Source of the DNA: Nitrososphaerota archaeon
Lineage (GTDB): Archaea; Thermoproteota; Bathyarchaeia; Bathyarchaeales; Bathycorpusculaceae
DNA: 11,433 nt
Assembly: GCA_031283385.1 (NCBI GenBank)
Contig: JAITBW010000094.1
Coordinates: forward strand, 1-11,433
Direction of reading: 5' to 3'
The notes beneath the pieces were generated by a model. That model did no database searches, was not told the DNA's origin, and worked only from the letters and a program-made list of their open reading frames with translations. Positions 5,773-11,433 of this stretch are shown in pieces. Numbering within the stretch: position 1 is the first letter of the stretch; each line of letters opens with the position of its first letter. Position numbers and translations under genes: made by a program.

Positions 5773-7269
5773 GGCTGCGGTATATTTGGTGTAAAAAATT
5801 TCAATGGTCAAACAGTTTTTCCGTACATTTATTGGGGACTGCGTGCTCAGAATCATAGAGGGCATCAGTCACATGGTTTTTTGACTTTCAATCAGGGTCA
5901 GTTTTTCATTCACAAAAAGTTAGATCTTGTACCTAAAATTAAGACAGAGACAGCTAATGAATGGTTTGAGAGGCTTCCAGGTTCTATTGGAATTGGAAAT
6001 GTTAGGTATACAACTTCGGGAAAATGTGATGACGCGTCCATAATTCATGGGACACAACCAGCTATAGGTACTACCGATAAAGTGAAGCTGGCTATTTCAT
6101 TTAATGGTAACATCATAAGTACTGAAGAACTTAGGGAAGAAATGCGTAATAATTTTAAAGATTTTGTCTATAACTGTGACTCTGACATCGTTTGCTATAA
6201 ATTGCTTTTAGGATTTAAACAAGGAAAAGACTTAGTTGGTGCCGTGCGAAGTGTTATGGAAAGTTTGGAGGGTGCCTTTTCAGTAATAGGTATATTAGAG
6301 GATGGCACTTTTTTTGCTTTTAAAGATCCACATGGCATAAAGCCATTATGCGCAGGACACAGCTCAGATCGTCAATCATTGGCTTTTTCATCAGAAACAG
6401 TTAGTTTAGATATGAATAGTTTTGAACATGATTTTGAATTATGCCCTGGTGAACTTGTAATTGCTACAAAAGAGGGCTTTATTCGACAGCAAATTATTGA
6501 GAACCCAAAACATGCGTTTTGCGCTTTTGAATATGCCTACTTTGCAAGGCCAGATTCATGTTTTAACAGTAAATATGTTTACGAGATTCGAGAAAAATTT
6601 GGGAAAAATATTGTTTATGAAAACTTGGATATAGTAAACGAATGTGACATGGTTATGTCTGTGCCTGAAACGGGTGATGATCCCGCTATGGGGGTTCATG
6701 AAGCGTCAAAGCTTCGTTGGGAGCGCGCTTCGAGGCGTCATCGTTATGTTACGGAGCGGGCATTTATTTCATCGGATAATGAACGATTTTCAACTATTGA
6801 TAAAAAAATCAACATTTTAGGTCCTAAAGTTGCAGGTAAAAATATTATAATCTGCGATGATAGCATTGTCCGTGGAGATACAACTAAGGTTATCATCGAT
6901 AAATTACGCAAATCAGGTGCCAAAAAAGTTTTTGTTTTTTCGACTTTTCCAAAAGTTATAGGTCCATGTTTCTATGGTATTGACATGTCTACGTATAAGG
7001 AACTTGTGGGTGCTAGAAATAATTCAGAGGAAATTGCAAAAATAATAGGTGCAGACGGCGTGTGTTATCAATCTATAGATAAATTAGTTGAAGCTATAGG
7101 ACAACCATGTGAACAACTATGTCTTGCGTGTGTTACAGGTAAGTATCCTACACCTTTAGCTCAAAAAATGGCTGATGAGAATAAGGAAAAGTTTCTCAAA
7201 GGGTATGAAGAGACAAAACGTATCTATGAAACTGAAGAAAACATAGATCAGGGTAAAAACACAAATTAA
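5770..7269 (+). CDS. purF: Amidophosphoribosyltransferase (PurF family)
   Basis: The enzyme makes 5-phosphoribosylamine from PRPP and glutamine, the first committed purine step. Counting from ATA 5770 it has 499 residues. The N-terminal glutaminase begins M-G-C-G-I-F-G, with nucleophile Cys3, then QNHRGHQSHG (26-35), RYTTSG (79-84), FNGN (111-114) and CDSD near 136-139. The phosphoribosyltransferase domain has the PRPP loop DDSIVRGDTT at 363-372. Four cysteines match the 4Fe-4S ligands of Bacillus-type PurF: C251 before FEYAYFARPDS, C400 in GPCFYG, and C451/C454 in CLAC. A TTG start at 5881 would delete the nucleophile and was rejected. Met and Gly must be removed to free the Cys. Differences from the consensus are FNGN for HNGN, and AFISSDNER where FI.P.Q..R is usual. 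First gene of the operon; a PurF paralogue with another role cannot be excluded. Confidence 0.87.
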   Translation: MGCGIFGVKNFNGQTVFPYIYWGLRAQNHRGHQSHGFLTFNQGQFFIHKKLDLVPKIKTETANEWFERLPGSIGIGNVRYTTSGKCDDASIIHGTQPAIGTTDKVKLAISFNGNIISTEELREEMRNNFKDFVYNCDSDIVCYKLLLGFKQGKDLVGAVRSVMESLEGAFSVIGILEDGTFFAFKDPHGIKPLCAGHSSDRQSLAFSSETVSLDMNSFEHDFELCPGELVIATKEGFIRQQIIENPKHAFCAFEYAYFARPDSCFNSKYVYEIREKFGKNIVYENLDIVNECDMVMSVPETGDDPAMGVHEASKLRWERASRRHRYVTERAFISSDNERFSTIDKKINILGPKVAGKNIIICDDSIVRGDTTKVIIDKLRKSGAKKVFVFSTFPKVIGPCFYGIDMSTYKELVGARNNSEEIAKIIGADGVCYQSIDKLVEAIGQPCEQLCLACVTGKYPTPLAQKMADENKEKFLKGYEETKRIYETEENIDQGKNTN

Positions 7270-7310
7270 GTGTCCATATTTCCTATCAAGTAACAACGTT
7301 GGTGTCATGT

Positions 7311-8726
7311 ATGGAGACAGTAGGCATATTAGTTGTTTCGTATGGCGCGCGAGAAGTTGCCATTGTCGATGCTCTTGCGAGAAGTCAGAGGTATAAAGTA
7401 GAATTATACATTGCAGACAAACAGCTTAATCCATTCAACACGCAACATGCCACAAAACATGTTGTTATTCCAAATTTAGATATTCAAGATATTTGCAAGT
7501 TTGCACAGGACTATAAGGATAAGTTGGATTTTGCGATTGTAGGTTCAGAAAAACCAATTATCGATGGGCTGCGAGATCTTGTTGAAACAGAAACTGGAAT
7601 TCCAGTTATTTGTCCAAAAAAGAGTTATGCAATTGAAGAAAGTAAAGTTAAACAACGTTTGCTTTTCCAAGAAATTGCTCCTGAGGCTAATCCACGGTTC
7701 AAAATTTTTAATCCAGAAGATTATAGGGATAAAACACAAGTTAAAGTAGACGTTTACAAGTGGCTTGATGAACTTGACAATCAAGCTGTAGTTAAACCTG
7801 ACAAACCCGCTGCAGGTAAAGGGGTAGGTGTCTGGGGCGATCATTTCGCAAGTCGTGAAGAGCTGTTTGAACATTTTATATCTAATTTCCAATACAGCGC
7901 AGTCATAATTGAAGAAAAAATTGATGGAGAAGAATCCAGCTGCATGGCGTTCTGTGATGGAAAACACTTCATTCCCTTGCCTGACACACGAGATTATAAA
8001 CGTGCATTTGATGATGATAGAGGACCGAACACAGGTGGAATGGGTTCTTACAAAGATGTAGATGATAAACTGCCGTTTTTAACATCTGCTGAACGTGAAA
8101 ATGAGGTTGCATTAGCAAGCAAAGTGTTTAACGGTTGGAGTAGTCAAATAAATGACAATACCGCGCTTCGTGGTGTACCACTGTATTTGGCTTTTATGCA
8201 CACTGGAAAGGATATAAAAATTTTAGAAATTAATAGCCGACCGGGTGACCCTGAAAGCATCAATCTTTTTCCCATAATTAAAGATGATTTTGTAGATGTT
8301 TGTTATAAAATGATTAATGGAAATCTTTTAAATGTCGGATTAAATAAGGCGTCAACTGTTTTAACCTACAAAGTTCCACATGATTATGGCGGCTACATGA
8401 ATGTTTATCCAGGCAAAATCAGTAATTACGACATTGGCACTGCAGTTGATTTTACGGAGGCATACAAATTGGCTGAAAAGTATGGTGATAAAATACGCAT
8501 ATATCCTGGTGCTATGGAATTGAGAAATGGGAGGAGTTATGCATTGAAGTCGCGAGCGGTTGGGGTGTTAGCTATAGGTGATAGTATTGAGGAGGCTCGT
8601 AGAATTAGTCAAGAAGGTGCGCGAGCTATTAGTGGTGGGGGTTTATGGAATCGTACAGATATTGCGGCGCAGCATCATATTGATAGAAGTGTAAGTCACA
8701 TGGAAAAGTTGAGGGCCAAAGCGTGA
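7311..8726 (+). CDS. purD: Divergent PurD-like phosphoribosylamine-glycine ligase (ATP-grasp)
   Basis: This 471-residue ATP-grasp protein is most like GAR synthetase, which joins glycine to phosphoribosylamine with ATP. Visible motifs are VVKPDKPAAGKGV (160-172), IIEEKIDGEESS (about 199-210), RDYKRAFDDD and RGPNTGGMGSY (about 217-237) and the metal-binding EINSRPGDPE (296-305). It departs from textbook PurD in several places. The N-terminal G.GGREHA is SYGAREVA without the His, QDHKR is RDYKR, and the usual NARFGDPE is NSRPGDPE. ATG 7311 was chosen because its product starts at the first Rossmann strand; in-frame GTG 7302 and TTG 7299 are less likely. GGTG sits 6 bases upstream. It lies 41 bp after purF and overlaps the HAD gene by 4 bp. 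It may be the lineage's ordinary PurD or a paralogue with another amine or acid substrate. Confidence 0.78.
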   Translation: METVGILVVSYGAREVAIVDALARSQRYKVELYIADKQLNPFNTQHATKHVVIPNLDIQDICKFAQDYKDKLDFAIVGSEKPIIDGLRDLVETETGIPVICPKKSYAIEESKVKQRLLFQEIAPEANPRFKIFNPEDYRDKTQVKVDVYKWLDELDNQAVVKPDKPAAGKGVGVWGDHFASREELFEHFISNFQYSAVIIEEKIDGEESSCMAFCDGKHFIPLPDTRDYKRAFDDDRGPNTGGMGSYKDVDDKLPFLTSAERENEVALASKVFNGWSSQINDNTALRGVPLYLAFMHTGKDIKILEINSRPGDPESINLFPIIKDDFVDVCYKMINGNLLNVGLNKASTVLTYKVPHDYGGYMNVYPGKISNYDIGTAVDFTEAYKLAEKYGDKIRIYPGAMELRNGRSYALKSRAVGVLAIGDSIEEARRISQEGARAISGGGLWNRTDIAAQHHIDRSVSHMEKLRAKA

Positions 8727-9802
8727 GAGGTGTTTTTGTTTCCGACTGTGAAGGTCCAATTTCGAAAAATGATAATGCCTATGAAATAGCCGCCAATTTT
8801 ATGCCCAATGGTGACAAAATTTTCTGCAATATTAGCAAGTATGATGATATTTTGGCAGATGTTTTCAATAAGTCAGGTTACACAGCGGGCAGTACATTAC
8901 GGTTGACTTTGCCGTTTTTGAAAGCCTATGGTGTAACTGATCAGCAGTTGGATGATTTTTCAGCAGATAACGTTATGTTAATTGAAGGTACTCAAAAAAC
9001 GGTTAAACACGTTAAGTCAATTGCTGAATGCTATATCGTTAGTACTAGTTATGAACACTACATTAAAGCACTCTGTAAAGCAGTTGATTTTCCATATAAA
9101 AACACGTACTGCACAAAAGTTAGTCTAGACAAGGCAGCTATAACATCTCAAGAGGAAGTCATTTTACGTGAAAGAGCCCAAGAAATCAGTCAGATGCCTT
9201 TAATCACTATACCAGTTAATGCTAAAACTCTTGCAGATTTTAATTCAAATGATCAGAGGTTGATTGAGCGTCTTTATGAAATTTTTTGGGAAGAGATTCC
9301 ACAGATGTCTGTTAGCAATTTCTTTAAAGATGTTGTAACTATTGGTGGAGAACAGAAAGCTAAGTCCATTTGTGATGCCGTTGAAGAGTTGAAAGCTCCA
9401 TTTAAGGATGTTATGTATGTTGGAGACAGTATTACGGATGTTGAAGCGTTAAGGTTAGTTAAGGAAAAAGGGGGGTTAGCGGTTTCGTTTAACGGTAACG
9501 ATTATGCAGTGAAAAACGCTGATGTTGCAGTATTGTCGGAAAATAACCTTGTCACAGCCGTCTTAGCCGACATATTTTATAGACTTGGCAGAAAAGAAAC
9601 ACTTAAAGTAGTGGAAACTTGGGATCAGAACACTCTGAAAGATGCTGCTGCAGATTTAGAGTTGCTTAAACAAGTGTTTGGGTCGTCAAAGACTAGTCCG
9701 AAGGTTCAAATAGTTACAAGAGAGAATATAAACTCAATAGTTATGGAAAGTAGCGAGTTTCGCAAGAAAGTTCGTGGCGTAGCTATTGGGAGACTTGGAT
9801 AA
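8723..9802 (+). CDS. Archaeal HAD-superfamily phosphatase (COG4030/EhaR-like)
   Basis: This 359-residue HAD protein is probably a soluble phosphatase on a small phosphorylated metabolite. Motif I is SDCEGPIS, with nucleophile Asp8; the normally second Asp is Glu10. Motif II is Ser107 or Thr108 in IVSTSY, motif III is Lys212 in GGEQKAKS, and motif IV is VGDSITD with Asp235 and Asp239, followed by AVSFNGNDYAVKNADVAV. The DCEGPISKNDNA start recalls an archaeal family that I remember as COG4030, annotated in methanogens as energy-converting hydrogenase subunit R; this is recollection. A long insert (about 30-95 and 130-200) forms a cap, and about 75 residues extend past the HAD core. The GTG start overlaps the purD stop as GTGA, with GAGGG 7 bases upstream. 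The substrate is not visible from sequence. Confidence 0.72.
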   Translation: MRGVFVSDCEGPISKNDNAYEIAANFMPNGDKIFCNISKYDDILADVFNKSGYTAGSTLRLTLPFLKAYGVTDQQLDDFSADNVMLIEGTQKTVKHVKSIAECYIVSTSYEHYIKALCKAVDFPYKNTYCTKVSLDKAAITSQEEVILRERAQEISQMPLITIPVNAKTLADFNSNDQRLIERLYEIFWEEIPQMSVSNFFKDVVTIGGEQKAKSICDAVEELKAPFKDVMYVGDSITDVEALRLVKEKGGLAVSFNGNDYAVKNADVAVLSENNLVTAVLADIFYRLGRKETLKVVETWDQNTLKDAAADLELLKQVFGSSKTSPKVQIVTRENINSIVMESSEFRKKVRGVAIGRLG

Positions 9803-9803
9803 G

Positions 9804-10721
9804 TTGGCACATAAAGTAATCATTGATGATACATTTGTTGAAGCGTTTGCAGGAATTTTTAGTCGTGTAATTGTAACAGCAGATGATATGGAAACCTTGA
9901 CGGCGGCAGCTAATGATTCAACGGCGACTCCATCAGTTGTGATTGGTAGAACAGAAGGTGGTGTGGAACGTTATCTCACTGAAAAAGAAACACCTGATGG
10001 TAGAGTTGGGGCTGTTTTGCAGTTTTGGGGTGAGCTTAATGAGAAGAAAGGGTTTGAGAAGTGTCTAGAAAAGTTTGAAAAAGAGCTTTCTTTTAAAATT
10101 AGACAGGATATACTAGTTAAGCCCTTTACGGCTGTCTTTGATGCCTTGCCTAATGCTGAAGGTAAAATGGATATGATGGTGCGTGTTGGTCACTGTGGTG
10201 ATGGTTATGAATGGGTAGAGCAACGTTATGGTAGAGATGTTATTGTTGTTCCCTTAATGGTTCCAGATTTTGTAATTGAACGTTACATTGGCTATGCTAG
10301 AGGTATTATGGGGGGAAATTTTTGGGTAATGTGTGAAACTAAGCAAGCGCTAAGGGATGCGGGTAAGAAGTCTCTTGCGGCGATGCATACAGTTTCGGGT
10401 GTTGTAACGTCGTTTGATGTTTGCTCAGCGGGGTCTAAGCCAGAGACTAACTTTCCAGAGATCGGTCCTACAACAAATCATGTTTACTGTCCATCACTTA
10501 AAGCCAAGTTAGGTAAAGATTCCCTTGTGCCTGATGGGGTAAATTATATTGCTGAACTAGTTTTTGATGGTATGAATGTTGATGTAATTAAGAAAGCGCT
10601 CAAAGCAGGTATTGAAGCTGTTTTGGATATTGAAGGTGTTGTGCGTATTTCAGCAGGTAACTATGGAGGTAAGCTAGGTCAATACAAAATTTCTTTTAAC
10701 GAGTTGGGCATAAATGAGTAA
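9804..10721 (+). CDS. ftr: Ftr-family formylmethanofuran:H4MPT formyltransferase
   Basis: This 305-residue protein aligns over its whole length with Ftr, which moves formyl between methanofuran and tetrahydromethanopterin in methanogenesis and the archaeal Wood-Ljungdahl branch. Shared blocks are IIDDTFVEAF (7-16), ETPDGR (62-67), a T/A-VFDA-P segment (about 109-116), CGDGYE, GIMGGNFWVM (about 167-176), GPTTNHVYCPS (221-231) and SAGNYGGKLGQY (283-294). Glu251 in YIAELVF falls where Methanopyrus Ftr has the proposed catalytic Glu (as I recall). Several blocks are diverged, such as FWVMCET for FYIMAES, so it may be an FtrII-type paralogue. TTG 9804 was chosen because it gives the usual N-terminus, one base after the HAD stop, with GGGAG 11 bases upstream; TTG 9786 and 9795 are alternatives. 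The pfkB gene overlaps its end by 8 bp. Whether it serves energy metabolism or biosynthesis is open. Confidence 0.85.
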   Translation: MAHKVIIDDTFVEAFAGIFSRVIVTADDMETLTAAANDSTATPSVVIGRTEGGVERYLTEKETPDGRVGAVLQFWGELNEKKGFEKCLEKFEKELSFKIRQDILVKPFTAVFDALPNAEGKMDMMVRVGHCGDGYEWVEQRYGRDVIVVPLMVPDFVIERYIGYARGIMGGNFWVMCETKQALRDAGKKSLAAMHTVSGVVTSFDVCSAGSKPETNFPEIGPTTNHVYCPSLKAKLGKDSLVPDGVNYIAELVFDGMNVDVIKKALKAGIEAVLDIEGVVRISAGNYGGKLGQYKISFNELGINE

Positions 10722-11433
10722 ATTTGATGTAATAGGGTTTGGTGCCTTAAACGTTGATACACTGCTAAAAGTTGAACGTATTGCAGGACCAGAAGAAGAA
10801 AGTTTCATTGAAAGCTACACTGAAGCCTGTGGCGGTTCAGCAGCAAACACTATTGTCGGTTTAGCGCGTCTTGACCGTAAAGTGGGGTTTATTGGAAAAG
10901 TAGCTGATGATTATGAGGGTAAGCTGCAAGTTGACAAATTTATAAGCGAAAGAGTAAACGTTGATGGAATTATACACTCAAAAAAAGGCAAAAGCGGCAC
11001 AGTTCTAGGATTTGTAGACAAGAAAGGAGCAAGAGCATTATACATTAATCCAGGAGAGAATGACACGCTTGAATCCAGAGAAATCAATCTGGAATATGTT
11101 GCTCAAACAAATTTTTTACACATAACATCATTTGTAGGCGAGAAACCATTTAGAGCACAAAAGAAAATAGCAGGAATGCTACCCAACTCTATCAAACTTA
11201 GCTTCGACCCAGGCGCACTCTATGCCCAAAAAAACTTTGCAGCCATAGAACCGCTCATCAGAAGTTCACATGTGTTTATGCCTAACGCTTTAGAGCTTGA
11301 ACAAATAACAGGCGAAAAGGATTATCGCATAGGGGCAGACATCATTTTAGATATGGGAGTTAGAATAGTTGTTGTTAAACTTGGTGCCAAAGGCTGTTAT
11401 GTAACTGATGGACAAGAACAGACATTAGTAGAG
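10714..11433 (+). CDS. PfkB-family carbohydrate/nucleoside kinase, 3' end missing
   Basis: The frame opens at ATG 10714 and is open to the right edge, giving 240 residues of a ribokinase-like kinase that usually has about 300. It phosphorylates a sugar, sugar phosphate or nucleoside with ATP. The start MSKFDVIGFGALNVDTL is the family's first strand with the substrate Asp. CGGSAANTIVGLARL at 39-53 is PfkB signature 1, FDPG lies near 164-167, PNALELEQITG at 190-200 is the N..E motif, and VVVKLGAKGCYV at 219-230 follows. The catalytic signature around DTTGAGD would come next but lies outside the window, so activity cannot be judged. The gene overlaps ftr by 8 bp and belongs to the same operon. 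Arg codons change from CGT in the first third to AGA afterwards. The substrate is not predictable from what is visible. Confidence 0.88.
   Translation, partial: MSKFDVIGFGALNVDTLLKVERIAGPEEESFIESYTEACGGSAANTIVGLARLDRKVGFIGKVADDYEGKLQVDKFISERVNVDGIIHSKKGKSGTVLGFVDKKGARALYINPGENDTLESREINLEYVAQTNFLHITSFVGEKPFRAQKKIAGMLPNSIKLSFDPGALYAQKNFAAIEPLIRSSHVFMPNALELEQITGEKDYRIGADIILDMGVRIVVVKLGAKGCYVTDGQEQTLVE

Noticed and set aside
5881..7269. TTG at 5881 as the PurF start
   Set aside because: It would remove 37 residues that carry the N-terminal catalytic Cys and the QNHRG motif. Clear PurF homology continues upstream to 5773.
7299..7310. TTG 7299 or GTG 7302 as the PurD start
   Set aside because: The family's first beta strand begins just after ATG 7311, and the extra three or four residues have no family support.
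7545..7967. 140-codon minus-strand open frame inside the PurD-like gene
   Set aside because: It is antisense to well-conserved ATP-grasp coding sequence and shows no recognisable domain.
9786..9803. TTG 9786 as the Ftr start
   Set aside because: It would overlap the HAD gene and add residues beyond the usual Ftr N-terminus. TTG 9804 fits better, although 9786 and 9795 cannot be fully excluded.
1..11433. CRISPR array, insertion sequence or integrated element
   Set aside because: No regularly spaced direct repeats, transposase, integrase or att-like duplication was seen; the gene content is chromosomal housekeeping.

Overview
The window is archaeal chromosomal DNA, AT-rich and gene-dense. The signature genes are a CDP-archaeol synthase (archaeal ether lipids), a RadB recombinase, an archaeal Clp1-type polynucleotide kinase, an XPD-type Fe-S helicase and a formyltransferase of the methanofuran/tetrahydromethanopterin C1 pathway (Ftr). 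Together these point to an archaeon with an H4MPT-based C1 pathway. A Bathyarchaeia-like lineage or a methanogen/Archaeoglobi relative would fit. The lineage is inferred and was not tested by any search.

Layout. Positions 1-1058 hold a minus-strand pair, radB followed by the start of carS, which runs off the left edge. A short divergent promoter region (1059-1133) separates it from a plus-strand pair: a RuvC/YqgF-like RNase H-fold protein overlapping a Clp1-family RNA kinase (1134-2865). The kinase gene ends inside the 3' end of a convergent minus-strand pair (2846-5452): endonuclease III followed directly by an XPD/Rad3 helicase. This left half is therefore an information-processing neighbourhood of recombination, base excision repair, helicase and RNA end processing.

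Positions 5453-5769 are a 317-base non-coding region. It carries TATA-like elements for both directions, two inverted repeats and a tiny ORF behind a perfect Shine-Dalgarno site. From 5770 to the right edge a tightly packed plus-strand operon runs: a PurF-type amidophosphoribosyltransferase, a divergent PurD-type ATP-grasp ligase, a COG4030-like HAD phosphatase, an Ftr-family formyltransferase and a PfkB-family kinase (cut by the window end). Spacing in this operon is 41 bp, then a 4-bp overlap, then 1 bp, then an 8-bp overlap, so co-transcription is very likely.

The most interesting part is this last operon. PurF makes phosphoribosylamine and PurD makes GAR. The next purine step needs a formyl donor, and the operon encodes a protein of the formyl-H4MPT-forming family. 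The HAD-Ftr-PfkB order also resembles, from memory, the tail of the methanogen eha hydrogenase operon, but no hydrogenase gene is present here. A link between C1-carrier chemistry and purine (or another amino-sugar-phosphate) metabolism is a reasonable but untested hypothesis. A second oddity is that the PurF reading frame has no ATG, GTG or TTG in front of its catalytic cysteine. The Shine-Dalgarno sequence points to an ATA codon instead.
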